A stretch of 64,000 nt of DNA from Kordia sp. SMS9 (GTDB lineage: Bacteria > Bacteroidota > Bacteroidia > Flavobacteriales > Flavobacteriaceae): NCBI RefSeq assembly GCF_003352465.1, contig NZ_CP031153.1, positions 3,806,001 to 3,870,000 on the forward strand, written 5' to 3'. The stretch's first letter is position 1. Each line of letters opens with the position of its first letter. The notes beneath the pieces are model-generated. The model searched no databases and was not told the origin of the DNA. It worked only from the letters and a program-made list of their open reading frames with translations. The position numbers and the translations under genes are program-made. Shown here in pieces: positions 47,068-56,842 of the stretch.

Positions 47068-47295
47068 AAGTCGCTTGGTTGATATCAAGTATTCTTAAAA
47101 ATACAATTTATATAGAAATGATGACTCAAAAAAAATGCTGAAAAAGTAGTTTTACGATTTGAGACGTACTTTTTGAGACGCACTTTGTTATTAGAATGTT
47201 AGATAGTTCCAAAAAACAAATCAACAAATTGACGAAAACCAAATTGACAAAAAAACCAAATTGACAGATCAACAAAAAACAAAAAGACAAAAAAA

Positions 47296-48471
47296 TCACC
47301 CAGCCAAAGACTGCAAGTATTGCGTAGGAGAGAAGTTGGTGAGTTTTTTAAAGACTCTGTTGAAGGTAGCTTTGCTGTTGAAACCGCATTCGTAGGCAAT
47401 TCCGAGTAAGGACAATTGTTTGTGTTTGCCTTCTTTTAGCATTCCTTTGAAGGCATTGACACGATAGGAATTTACAAAATCATTGAAGTTCATTTGAAAT
47501 CCTGTGTTGATAATTTCAGAAAGTTGTCCACGTGTAAGATTGGCTTGTTTGGCGAGTTCTGACAAGTTTAAATCTGGATTTAAGTACGGCTTTTCATGTT
47601 GCATTAATGCTTCAATCGCTTGTATAGCCGTATTTTCAACTTCTTTTTTGGAATCTTTTGACGCTTCAGGAATGGAGATTCGCTCTGGCGAAAAACTAAA
47701 GTCCAGTTTGTTCAACTTCGTAGTGTCTGTAAAATAGCCTTTCAAACCTATATAAATCGCACAAATTGCCATGCATAAATTGAGCCACCAACGTTCGTCG
47801 TATCCTAAATCTACGAGCACGCTTCCAATAAAATCTTGTATCGAACTGTATAGGAATAATATCGTAAATACGATGAGAAAATTGCGAATCCAATTCAGCT
47901 CCAGCTTAAAAATATTAGAGAAGTATTGCTTTATTTTTTGTCTGTAATTAACGTATAATTGTATCGTAAATGCCAAATAGAGCAACATCACAGAAAATCC
48001 AACGATGGATAAAATAGGAAGGACAAAGGGTTCATCAAGTTCAATTTTTAAAATACCGTTTTGCGTTTCGTTGAATCCAGGTTGCAACGCATCATACGTA
48101 TAAATTGTTAAGCGATAGACAACTATGCTCAACGGAATGGCGAAATGCCACCAGTGTTGTTTTAAAAATTTGAAATTGGACTTCGTCACAGATTTTACAT
48201 AAAAATAGATCAACGGAGCAATCGCAGTTCCAGCAGGTATTAAGAAATAGTTGATTTTCGTATTGCGAAACGTATCATACCAACCCATAAAACCAACGGT
48301 GTAGCAGATTTGTGTATAGGAAACAATCAATAATAAAATTGCCAAAATAGCGTCAGAAGCATTCTTTTTTTCAGCATATCGTTTTAATAACAATCCTACC
48401 AATACCAATGCTTGTATGACAAGAACTAATAAAGGTGTGCTGTGTATATTAAAATAAGGAAACAGAAACAT
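47296..48471 (-). CDS. AraC-family regulator with seven-helix membrane N-terminus
   Basis: From the ATG at 48471 (MFLFPYFNIHSTPLL) the protein has 391 residues, about seven hydrophobic helices in residues 10-230, a linker, and a C-terminal AraC HTH (about 290-391, with LSELAKQANLTRGQLSEIIN and LLGIAYECGFNSKATFNRVF). The membrane part may sense a lipophilic or periplasmic signal. A TTG at 48501 is in frame but would add 10 residues before the first helix. Confidence 0.85.
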   Translation of the reverse strand: MFLFPYFNIHSTPLLVLVIQALVLVGLLLKRYAEKKNASDAILAILLLIVSYTQICYTVGFMGWYDTFRNTKINYFLIPAGTAIAPLIYFYVKSVTKSNFKFLKQHWWHFAIPLSIVVYRLTIYTYDALQPGFNETQNGILKIELDEPFVLPILSIVGFSVMLLYLAFTIQLYVNYRQKIKQYFSNIFKLELNWIRNFLIVFTILFLYSSIQDFIGSVLVDLGYDERWWLNLCMAICAIYIGLKGYFTDTTKLNKLDFSFSPERISIPEASKDSKKEVENTAIQAIEALMQHEKPYLNPDLNLSELAKQANLTRGQLSEIINTGFQMNFNDFVNSYRVNAFKGMLKEGKHKQLSLLGIAYECGFNSKATFNRVFKKLTNFSPTQYLQSLAG

Positions 48472-48578
48472 GAATGCGTTTATTTTTTTGATTGCACTCA
48501 AAACTACTAAACTTTTTTAGTTTTTTAGCATGGAAATTGACTCATGATACGATTTGAGACTGTTTTTACGGATTGATA

Positions 48579-49376
48579 CTACCACCAAACTATAAAAAAT
48601 GTTTCAAAAGTAGCGTTGTGTTTCTGCCAGCATAAAAGCGATCGTTTTGCGGATAGATTTTCGAGAATAGATGCTTTTACACCTTTAAAATCTGTCCAAA
48701 CTTCATGTTCCGAAGGATCAATTCCCCATGCTTTTTTGGGTGGAATGTAGTACGCTTTCGCGGAATTGTCTAAACGTGTAAAGATTTCAAAGTTCATATA
48801 AACGCCTTTAATCGCTTTTTGAAATGTAGAATTCAGTTTTAGTGTAGCTTGATATGGAACAAATAAATTCGCCAATACACAGAGCTTTTGCGTGATTTTT
48901 TGAACGTTTATAGTCGGTAATTTTGCTTTTGTAGCTTCATGATAGAGTAGTGGAAACTGTTTTTGTTGCAGCTTTTCTAATTTTTCATGTAGTGCATCTT
49001 TTCGGTTTGGACCAATCCAGTTTTTAGAAGCATTTGCAGAAAATGTCGGATCAAACAGATAAAATTTATACGCCAATTCTAAGTGAATAATTTTAGTTGT
49101 AGCTTTCTGTTGAATGATAAAATCAAGTTCGCCAATGGTATTTTTGTGTTGTATGATTTGAACGTTTTCATACAACATATTGTAGTTTTCAGAAGCTTTG
49201 ATCAATTCCGAAACTACTTTTTCTACCAAATGTCCCAATCTACGATTGGTAGGTAATTGGACTTCGGGAAGTGTGGTAATTTGTAATTCAGAAAGTGAAA
49301 ACGTCGGAATTCCTGTCAAAGAAGTTTCTAGCTGCGTAGCATGTATAATGGAGGAGATTCTCGAAGTTGTATTCAT
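48579..49376 (-). CDS. DUF1853 family protein
   Basis: From MNTTSRISSIIHATQLETSL the 265-residue protein matches DUF1853: LPTNRRLGHLVEKVVSELIK, the nuclease-like strand IGELDFIIQQKATTKIIHLELAYKFYLF (D/E-x-E core of a PD-(D/E)xK-like fold), and PPKKAWGIDPSEHEVW. Its biochemical role is unknown. A bidirectional terminator lies just upstream at 49398, ending the E1 gene. Confidence 0.8.
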   Translation of the reverse strand: MNTTSRISSIIHATQLETSLTGIPTFSLSELQITTLPEVQLPTNRRLGHLVEKVVSELIKASENYNMLYENVQIIQHKNTIGELDFIIQQKATTKIIHLELAYKFYLFDPTFSANASKNWIGPNRKDALHEKLEKLQQKQFPLLYHEATKAKLPTINVQKITQKLCVLANLFVPYQATLKLNSTFQKAIKGVYMNFEIFTRLDNSAKAYYIPPKKAWGIDPSEHEVWTDFKGVKASILENLSAKRSLLCWQKHNATFETFFIVWW

Positions 49377-49397
49377 TTGATAAATGTAACAAATAAA

Positions 49398-49426
49398 AAA
49401 CGCCAAACTATCACAGTTTGGCGTTT
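49398..49426. terminator. Terminator of the E1 dehydrogenase gene
   Basis: The stem AAACGCCAAACT / AGTTTGGCGTTT (12 bp, 5-base loop) is flanked by A and T runs, 46 bp past the stop of the minus-strand E1 gene. Confidence 0.93.
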
Positions 49427-49440
49427 ATATATTTTCTATG

Positions 49441-49461
49441 ATGCTGAATCAAGTTCAGCAT
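49441..49461. repeat. Short palindromic intergenic repeat
   Basis: ATGCTGAA-TCAAG-TTCAGCAT is an 8-bp inverted repeat. The phrase TTCAGCATGACG is typical of dispersed palindromes in flavobacterial genomes. No other complete copy was seen in this window. Confidence 0.6.
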
Positions 49462-49471
49462 GACGAAATGC

Positions 49472-51883
49472 TTAATACAACTCAGGAAAATCTGAAGGAT
49501 TTGCTTCATGCATCATCGCATAGATTTTCTCAAAAATATCTTCCGCAGAAGGCTTTGAGAAATAATCTCCATCCGTTCCATACGCTGGTCTGTGTGCTTT
49601 GGCAGAAAGTGTTTGCGGTTTGCTATCTAAATATTGATATCCGTTTTGTTCGTCTACAATATGTTGTAAGATAAACGCAGAAGCGCCACCTGGCACATCT
49701 TCGTCTACGACCAATAAACGATTTGTTTTTTGTACACTTTTTACACAATCGTGATCAATGTCAAACGGAATCAACGATTGACAGTCAATGATTTCAATGT
49801 CAATTCCGACGGCTTGCAATTCTTTGGCAGCTTGTTCTACAATGCGAAGTGTAGAACCATACGAAACCACCGTCATATCACTTCCTTCTTTGATAGTTTC
49901 TACGACACCAATTTTCGTTTTGAATTCTCCTAAATTCGTAGGTAATTTTTCTTTTAAACGATAGCCATTTAAGCATTCTATCACTAAGGCAGGTTCGTCA
50001 CTTTCTAACAATGTATTGTAAAAACCAGCGGCTTTGGTCATGTTTCTAGGAACTAAGACATGAATTCCTTTGATGGAATTGATAATCGCGCCCATCGGTG
50101 AACCTGAATGCCAGATTCCTTCCAAACGATGTCCACGCGTACGAATGATGACAGGCGCTTTTTGTGTTCCTTTGGTTCTGTATAAAACGGTTGCCAAATC
50201 GTCACTCATAATTTGCAACGCGTATAATAAATAATCTAAGTATTGAATTTCTGCAATCGGACGCAATCCGCGCATTGCCATTCCAATTCCTTGTCCTAAA
50301 ATAGTTGCTTCACGAATTCCTGTATCAGAAACACGCAATTTTCCGTATTTTTCTTGCATGCCTTCCAATCCTTGATTTACATCTCCGATTTCGCCGGCAT
50401 CTTCACCAAAAACTAAGGCTTCTGGATATTTTGTAAAGAGCGCATCAAAATTATCACGCAATACAATACGTGCATCTACTTCTTCTGAATCGTGAGTATA
50501 TTCTGGTGCTTCCGATTGAATTTTTAAAACACTTTTTGCCGATTCACTATATAAATGTGAACTGTATTTTGGTTGAATTTTCTTGAAGTATGTTGAAATC
50601 CAATGGCTCAATGCTTGTCGTTCTGGTGTGTTTTCGCCAATGACCAAACGCAGTGCTTTACGCGCATATCCTGCAATTTCTTTACGAATTGGTTCTGCAA
50701 TGGCGCCCAATTCTTCTTTAAGTTTGTTGATGAAAACTTTATTTGGACTTGTTGCTGCCAAATTGGTTAACAAATTCAATACTTCAATTTGCTCTTGCTT
50801 CATGGGCGCTACAAAATCTTTCCAAGCAGCTTTTTTACCATCGCGGACACGCTTTTTAATGTCTTTTTCAAGCTCTGTTAGCGTTTCATCAGTTTCGATA
50901 CCATTTTCAATAATCCACTTTCGCATTTGTGCATTACAATCGTATTCTACTTCCCACGCCAAACGCTCTTTGCTTTTGTAACGCTCATGCGAACCCGAAG
51001 TTGAATGTCCTTGTGGTTGTGTAACTTGCTGTACATGAATCAACACAGGAACATGTTGCTCGCGCGAGATGTCAGCAGCTTTTTGATACGTTGCTATTAA
51101 TGAAGGATAATCCCAACCGTTGACGGTAAAGATTTCATATCCGTTTTCCGTTTCCGTACGTTGAAATCCTTTTAAGATTTCAGATATATTTTCTTTGGTA
51201 GTTTGATGCTTGGCATGTACTGAAATTCCGTATTCATCATCCCAAACACTCATCACCATAGGAACTTGTAATACGCCCGCAGCATTGATGGTTTCAAAGA
51301 ATAATCCTTCACTTGTACTTGCATTTCCAATCGTTCCCCAAGCAATTTCGTTTCCGTTTACAGAAAATTTCTCTGCATCAATTCCTGTTACATGTCGGTA
51401 TATTTTAGATGCTTGTGCCAATCCTAGCAATCGTGGCATTTGTCCCGCAGTAGGAGAGATGTCGGCACTTGAATTTTTTTGTTGTGTTAAATTTTTCCAT
51501 TCGCCATTTTTGTCCAAGCTATGCGTAGCAAAGTGTCCGCCCATTTGTCTTCCGGCAGACATTGGTTCTACATCAATATCGGTGTGTGCATACAAACCTG
51601 CAAAAAATTGTTGAATGTTTAGTTCGCCAATTGCCATCATAAAGGTTTGATCGCGATAGTAACCCGAACGAAAGTCACCATTTTGAAACGCTTTTGCCAT
51701 GGCTAATTGTGGTACTTCTTTTCCATCGCCAAAAATGCCAAACTTCGCTTTTCCTGTCAATACTTCTCTACGACCTAAAAGACTACATTCGCGACTGATG
51801 ACTGCTGTTGTATAATCTTGAATAATTTCTTCTTTGAATTGATCGAATGAAATATTTTGAGTGTTTTCAACTTTTGCTTGCAT
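49472..51883 (-). CDS. Fused E1 alpha/beta 2-oxoacid (branched-chain) dehydrogenase
   Basis: From MQAKVENTQNISFDQF the 803-residue protein joins a thiamine-pyrophosphate E1-alpha half (about 1-400, with SAGRQMGGHFATHSLDKNGE and WGTIGNASTSEGLFFETINA) to an E1-beta half (about 450-803, with LVFGEDAGEIGDVNQGLEGM, RVSDTGIREATILGQGIGMA and the C-terminal transketolase domain VVSYGSTLRIVEQAAKELQA). The enzyme decarboxylates 2-oxoacids, probably branched-chain, for lipoyl E2. The fusion is usual in Bacteroidota. An ATG 54 bases upstream lacks similarity. Confidence 0.93.
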   Translation of the reverse strand: MQAKVENTQNISFDQFKEEIIQDYTTAVISRECSLLGRREVLTGKAKFGIFGDGKEVPQLAMAKAFQNGDFRSGYYRDQTFMMAIGELNIQQFFAGLYAHTDIDVEPMSAGRQMGGHFATHSLDKNGEWKNLTQQKNSSADISPTAGQMPRLLGLAQASKIYRHVTGIDAEKFSVNGNEIAWGTIGNASTSEGLFFETINAAGVLQVPMVMSVWDDEYGISVHAKHQTTKENISEILKGFQRTETENGYEIFTVNGWDYPSLIATYQKAADISREQHVPVLIHVQQVTQPQGHSTSGSHERYKSKERLAWEVEYDCNAQMRKWIIENGIETDETLTELEKDIKKRVRDGKKAAWKDFVAPMKQEQIEVLNLLTNLAATSPNKVFINKLKEELGAIAEPIRKEIAGYARKALRLVIGENTPERQALSHWISTYFKKIQPKYSSHLYSESAKSVLKIQSEAPEYTHDSEEVDARIVLRDNFDALFTKYPEALVFGEDAGEIGDVNQGLEGMQEKYGKLRVSDTGIREATILGQGIGMAMRGLRPIAEIQYLDYLLYALQIMSDDLATVLYRTKGTQKAPVIIRTRGHRLEGIWHSGSPMGAIINSIKGIHVLVPRNMTKAAGFYNTLLESDEPALVIECLNGYRLKEKLPTNLGEFKTKIGVVETIKEGSDMTVVSYGSTLRIVEQAAKELQAVGIDIEIIDCQSLIPFDIDHDCVKSVQKTNRLLVVDEDVPGGASAFILQHIVDEQNGYQYLDSKPQTLSAKAHRPAYGTDGDYFSKPSAEDIFEKIYAMMHEANPSDFPELY

Positions 51884-52161
51884 AGTTTTCTTGAATTGAA
51901 GTCGCGCAAAAGTACAAAAAAACGACCACTTTTGCAATATATCGAAGTCTTAAAAAAGTGTGAATAATGTAATAAAATTTAGTTTTTAATGCGAAATGTT
52001 TAATTTTTGGCAAAAAATAACTTTTTAGCTGATAAATGTTTAATGTTTTGAAAGAGAAATTGAAGTATTATATTCTAACACTATCATTCGTTTGCAACCT
52101 ATATTTGTAAGTAGTTTGTTGAAGATTTCAATATGTAATTGATAGGCATCCTTCTAAAAGA

Positions 52162-52791
52162 TTATTTATTTTCATATTGAACTTTTTCATCTTCTAATCC
52201 GTAGCATAACGCTGCTTTTTTTAGTCCAAAGATTCTGCCTTCACGCGCTTCGTAATTCGCATACAAGACACCATTTTTTCGAAATGCTTGTTGCAAACCT
52301 TCTTCTTTTCCTTTGTGTAAGTTTAATTTTTTATAAACTTCTCCTGTTGCGTACCATTTTTTTTGCTCACCATGAGCTTTTCCTGTGTCGTACTGAAGCT
52401 GTGCAATTAACACATGGGCTGCATCAGAAGACCATATTTTCTTTTCGCCATGTAATTTCCCTTGATGATATGTAGTAACATTTTGTAAATGTCCATCAGG
52501 ATACCATTTTAAATATTTATTTTGCTTCAAGCCATTTAAAATACCAAACTCTTCTTTTAAGATTCCATCTGGATAATAACTTACGGCAAATCCTGAATAT
52601 GGCACATTGTTTACTGTCCACAAGGATTTTTTAGGATGATATTTTAGTGTAGATTTTAAAACGCTTGTATTTGGTATTTCTACAGAGAATTCCGCAGTCG
52701 TCGTTACGGTTGGTTTTTCCTTTCGATCAGCACAACCAATTACTAAAAAGCTCATACATATAAATGCCCAAAAAGATAGTTTCATTTTCAA
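52162..52791 (-). CDS. YwqK/MORN-like repeat lipoprotein
   Basis: The 209-residue protein has a lipoprotein signal (MKMKLSFWAFICMSFLVIGC) and MORN-type repeats: PYSGFAVSYYPDGILKEEFG, KWYPDGHLQNVTTYHQGKLH and KAHGEQKKWYATGEVYKKLN. YwqK proteins are called antitoxins in databases, from one Bacillus toxin partner. No toxin partner is adjacent here, so that label should not be taken as evidence. Confidence 0.8.
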   Translation of the reverse strand: MKMKLSFWAFICMSFLVIGCADRKEKPTVTTTAEFSVEIPNTSVLKSTLKYHPKKSLWTVNNVPYSGFAVSYYPDGILKEEFGILNGLKQNKYLKWYPDGHLQNVTTYHQGKLHGEKKIWSSDAAHVLIAQLQYDTGKAHGEQKKWYATGEVYKKLNLHKGKEEGLQQAFRKNGVLYANYEAREGRIFGLKKAALCYGLEDEKVQYENK

Positions 52792-52871
52792 GATTTTAGT
52801 GTGGAATCAAAAAAATAAATCATTTATTAAAAGTACACGAAAAATGTTCTTTAATGAATGATTATTTATTG

Positions 52872-53660
52872 TTACATAATCGTATTTGGAGTTCCTTGCA
52901 AGTCCACACCAAAAAGCACAATAATAGTTCCTAAATAATATTCATTAATGACATGATAGTGATAAAATTCCTCTCCGTCACTGTGTTGAGACGTAGATCT
53001 GTGTCCTCCAGAAGCATCTAAGTTTGTTGGATAATCGCCCGTTGAATTGCATTTTCTACCATAAATTAAAAAACCATCAGCCATAATGCCAATTAATTTT
53101 TCATCATCATGTGATAGCACCGTATTTTCAGGAACGTCAGACGATTCTACATGATAGTGATAGCCAGATGGTCCCATGTGAGCGCCAGCATAATCAAAAG
53201 TTTCTGCAATTTGTGCTTCCAGCGGTACATTAGGTCCTTCAGTGTCGTTAAATATCGGAGTGCCAGTTACCGAAATTCCAATTGGACCAAGTCCAGTTGC
53301 TGTACTTGTAGCAGCAAGTTCAGGAGCGGCAGGAACCGTTACTGTAAAACTGCGTTCTCCGATAGCTCCAGGCGTTTGTGCAAGTGCAACCACAGGATTT
53401 ATGTATAAAGGTTCTGCAGGATTCCAGTATGGAGAAGTATGATTGGGTATACCGTTGGAATCAATAGTGATTTCATCACCACTAAATGAAATAGTAACCG
53501 AATTTGTGTTAAATTCATCAAATGCAGCTAACGGTGTGCTGCTTTCTGTAGAAGGTGTAGGATCAACTGGTGTTGTATCGTTGTTGTTGTCGTCGCTACA
53601 GGATACAATGAAAGTGATGGCTACTAAAAATAGGAAGTGTGTGAACTTTGAATGTTTCAT
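52872..53660 (-). CDS. YHYH-domain lipoprotein
   Basis: The 262-residue protein has a lipoprotein signal (MKHSKFTHFLFLVAITFIVSC, Cys21), an acidic linker (DDNNNDTTPVDPTP) and a YHYH domain: AGAHMGPSGYHYHVESSDVP and a second EEFYHYHVINEYY, with GIMADGFLIYGRK between. The two Y-H-Y-H motifs give the domain its name and probably bind metal. Its role is unknown. Confidence 0.88.
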   Translation of the reverse strand: MKHSKFTHFLFLVAITFIVSCSDDNNNDTTPVDPTPSTESSTPLAAFDEFNTNSVTISFSGDEITIDSNGIPNHTSPYWNPAEPLYINPVVALAQTPGAIGERSFTVTVPAAPELAATSTATGLGPIGISVTGTPIFNDTEGPNVPLEAQIAETFDYAGAHMGPSGYHYHVESSDVPENTVLSHDDEKLIGIMADGFLIYGRKCNSTGDYPTNLDASGGHRSTSQHSDGEEFYHYHVINEYYLGTIIVLFGVDLQGTPNTIM

Positions 53661-53715
53661 TTCTTGCTGATTGGTTTGTTAATAGATGTTTTTTTTAAGA
53701 CTTGTGTAGAAGTAA

Positions 53716-53875
53716 TACCAAATAAACCATAAGATGCAACATATAAACTCGTTCATTTGGCAGTATAGTTCCTTGCAGCTTCTTTCCGTAGCTACAGCTA
53801 TGCAAAAAATCTACTACGTCCTATACTACCAAAGCAACTTCGTCTCTAAAGTCGCATTTTATAGTTTATTTGGTA
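53716..53875. mobile_element. MITE-like element (160 bp) with TAA target duplication
   Basis: The ends TACCAAATAAAC and GTTTATTTGGTA are perfect 12-bp inverted repeats, extending imperfectly to about 25 bp. They are flanked by TAA on both sides (53713-53715, 53876-53878). Internal sequence is partly palindromic (GGCAGTATAG / CTATACTACC). There is no transposase. A single end (TAATACCAATTAAAT) lies at 53975-53989, and a minimal 25-bp version with TAA flanks is at 15376-15400. Confidence 0.75.
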
Positions 53876-54013
53876 TAATTCAATTATCATTAGATAATTC
53901 TTCCATTTCAATGATAGTTAGACCTTCTTTTTCATAAAAGGTTTAATTTGATGAAGAAGTTTACTATTTCTAACTAATACCAATTAAATAATAACTACTA
54001 ATTCAAAAAAAGT

Positions 54014-56842
54014 TTAGAACCACTTCCTAGTAAAGAGCTTCGTCAACGTTTTAGGACTGAGCGTTACAATGAATCGGATGCGTTGATCAAAACCTGGCTG
54101 TGCAATTTCCCAACCGTTATTGGAGTAGACAGGGAAATACAATTCAAAGAAATCGGGCACCAAGTTCAAACGAATTCCTGAGTCGTAGACAAAGCGCATA
54201 TTGCTTCCGTTATTTTTGATGAATCCAACGTCTCCATAGGCTTCTACCCATTTCCAAAGGCTGTAACTTACGTTAGAAGTTCCTATCCAATCGTTGGAGA
54301 ATGGATTTTCTAGTTTGGACTTAAATCCTCCTTCAGCCACTACTAATTGCTGACTGAACAAGCCTGTGTCTTCTGATCGACCGTAATAGTTGTAATCAAA
54401 CAAATAATCTGTAGGTCTGTCGAGTGCAAAACTGAAAAAGTCTGAATTGGTATCGTTGAATAAAAATTTTCCAAAGAAGAAACGCACATTTAATTGACGG
54501 TTGTCTCTAAAGAGTTTTCTATAGTCTAAATTGAAGGAAATTTTAGAGAATTTTTTGGTAATTTGAAAGTCCGTAAACCAAACCATGTGACGAATTGGAT
54601 CTGGATTTGAATATACATAACGCGCATTGAACACACTGTAATTTGGCTCATCATCATCCGTTGAAAGCGTTGGTATTTCTGATTGTTCACGCTGAACGAT
54701 CACATACCGTAAATCAATAAATTCTTTTTGATTGGATCTAAAATCGGGATCTCTAAAACCAAAGGTAATTTTCGGCACAAAACGCGTATATGCTAAGTCT
54801 TCCGCGTAGTTAAAGTAGTTTCCGCCCACGGTAAATCGCGTAAAATACAAATCGCTATTTTCACTTTCAATGTCATGACGATACGATATACTTCCCGAAC
54901 CTACCAATTGCTTTGAACGCAGTCCGTACGACGGTTTTAAATCATATAAAAAACGTTTGGTCAAAAATACTTTGTTGTACAAGCGCATTCCTGGGGTAAA
55001 ACCATCATATAAGTTAAATCGCGCCACTGGCACAAAGAATATTTGATTGTAATGTGGATTTTCTGCATCTTTAAAGAAAGTGAGACGTAATTTTTTATTG
55101 TTCGCAAAGAAACCATTTAACGATTTCCAATTGTCACGCTGATTGAATTCAGGAATGATTTTATCATAATTCAACACCAAACGATCAATACTATCGCTCG
55201 GAATGGTCACCGTTTTCTTTTTGCCAATATCCGTCACCCAATATTTAGAAACGACCGAATCATTTTTGATTCCGAAGAGTGAAATAGGGAAGTTGCCGTC
55301 GTATTTATTTTGAATGGTTACGCGCAACGAATCCTCTACTTTTTTTACTTTTTTGATTTTGTAATCAATTCGTTTTCTGGAATCTACATAGTTGTCAAAG
55401 TACCAATCAATATCTTTCGGAGCTTTCGATTTTAGTAAATTTTCAAAGTCTTTTCGCGTTGATATCTGTAAACGATTTTTTGCGTAGTATTCTTTGACAA
55501 AATCATCAATGACTGTTTCATCAAAATATGATTTTAGGTATTTCAATCCTACACCAGCTTTGTATTTGTTGGCGATATTGTTGTTGAATTTTGTCAGCGA
55601 ATCTTTTGAAGTATTTAAGGGTTGATCAATATTTTTACGCGCCATCAACATGAACATAAACGGATATTGATCATTAAAATCGAGTTTGGCAAATTCATAC
55701 GAACGAATTCCCCATACTTTCGACAATCCGCCAGTCAGTTTCATATTCGGATAGAAGGTTTCTGCATATCCCATCATCATATAAATTTCGATGGCATCAG
55801 AAATCCACTTTTCCGTACGTGTGTCCATCCACATAGATTCTTCTAGGTTTTTCTCCAGAATCGCCTTTAGGATTTTTATTTCGTATTGAAACGCGTCTGT
55901 AAATGGTCTGACGAAAGATGGCAATTGACCTAATCCGTACACGGGATTTTTTTTATTGTCAATTTGAGAAATCATCATCTTTTCTCTTGGGAATGCGCCT
56001 AGTTTTTCATGAATGAATTGCACCACTTTATCAATGGAAATTGCTTGTTCTTTTTCGTCCAAACGATACGGATCAATGTTGGTAGTAATACTTACTTTGT
56101 CTGTTTGAAACGTTTTAAATTGTGAGTTTTGACGCAGTAAAATGGTGATGTCTTTTACATTTTTGGATTTGAGTTGAATCATTCCGTTGCCATCATTTGT
56201 TACTGAATCCGCTCCTGAAACGACTTGAAACTTTTCGGGAACAATCAACGTAATGTTATGATCTGCTTGTTCCGTGTATAAATCGTCTAAGTTTTTGTTG
56301 CTGTATAAAATCCAACCATTTCTGTAAGCCGCAGGCGTCATATACCAATAACGCAAACTAAAATCTCCATTTTTGGCGAATCCGTAACGTGTAAATTCGT
56401 CGTATGGCAATTTGACTTCATAATTCAAATGAAGCGTTACCGATTCATTTGGTAGCAAAGGTTGATTCAGTGTAACTTTTATGATGTCTACTTGTTTTCT
56501 CAAACGTTGCCAATCTAATGTAGCAGCATTCGCAGAAATATTAGCCACAGCCGTATACCCACGTTTTTTGTCGGGCGCTAAGTGGAAGTTTCGATGAAAT
56601 TCTTCTGCAAAGCGTTTTGCCAGCTGCGTATCTTTTCCTGAAAAGGCGTGACTCCAATCGTTGAGATAGATTTCTGAAAGTGTCGTTCCTGTTTCGTTGG
56701 TGTAGGTAATTTTTTGAACAACATTCAGCGTATTACTTTCTGCTTGCAGCGTTGCTGTGACAGTATTTGTATGCTGTCCAAAAGCTGTAAAACTCAGAAG
56801 TAACAGTAGGTATAGTCCGAAATGGGTGCGTATTGTGTTCAA
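54014..56842 (-). CDS. M1 peptidase-like outer-membrane protein lacking the zinc-binding motif
   Basis: The 942-residue protein has a signal peptide (MNTIRTHFGLYLLLLLSFTAFGQ) and an M1-type N-terminal beta domain and catalytic-like region to about residue 470. Where M1 enzymes have HExxH (about residues 326-331) it reads LKAILEKNL, and the ExG/W segment reads WISDAIEIY, so no zinc site is visible. The C-terminal ~380 residues are beta strands ending in Phe (SPKTLTKLFTRKWF), as in outer-membrane barrels. It abuts the next upstream gene (zero gap). Likely non-enzymatic. Confidence 0.7.
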   Translation of the reverse strand: MNTIRTHFGLYLLLLLSFTAFGQHTNTVTATLQAESNTLNVVQKITYTNETGTTLSEIYLNDWSHAFSGKDTQLAKRFAEEFHRNFHLAPDKKRGYTAVANISANAATLDWQRLRKQVDIIKVTLNQPLLPNESVTLHLNYEVKLPYDEFTRYGFAKNGDFSLRYWYMTPAAYRNGWILYSNKNLDDLYTEQADHNITLIVPEKFQVVSGADSVTNDGNGMIQLKSKNVKDITILLRQNSQFKTFQTDKVSITTNIDPYRLDEKEQAISIDKVVQFIHEKLGAFPREKMMISQIDNKKNPVYGLGQLPSFVRPFTDAFQYEIKILKAILEKNLEESMWMDTRTEKWISDAIEIYMMMGYAETFYPNMKLTGGLSKVWGIRSYEFAKLDFNDQYPFMFMLMARKNIDQPLNTSKDSLTKFNNNIANKYKAGVGLKYLKSYFDETVIDDFVKEYYAKNRLQISTRKDFENLLKSKAPKDIDWYFDNYVDSRKRIDYKIKKVKKVEDSLRVTIQNKYDGNFPISLFGIKNDSVVSKYWVTDIGKKKTVTIPSDSIDRLVLNYDKIIPEFNQRDNWKSLNGFFANNKKLRLTFFKDAENPHYNQIFFVPVARFNLYDGFTPGMRLYNKVFLTKRFLYDLKPSYGLRSKQLVGSGSISYRHDIESENSDLYFTRFTVGGNYFNYAEDLAYTRFVPKITFGFRDPDFRSNQKEFIDLRYVIVQREQSEIPTLSTDDDEPNYSVFNARYVYSNPDPIRHMVWFTDFQITKKFSKISFNLDYRKLFRDNRQLNVRFFFGKFLFNDTNSDFFSFALDRPTDYLFDYNYYGRSEDTGLFSQQLVVAEGGFKSKLENPFSNDWIGTSNVSYSLWKWVEAYGDVGFIKNNGSNMRFVYDSGIRLNLVPDFFELYFPVYSNNGWEIAQPGFDQRIRFIVTLSPKTLTKLFTRKWF

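Noticed and set aside
52162..52791. YwqK label as an antitoxin gene
   Set aside because: The name comes from one Bacillus example; no toxin partner is adjacent, so it is listed only as a MORN-repeat lipoprotein.
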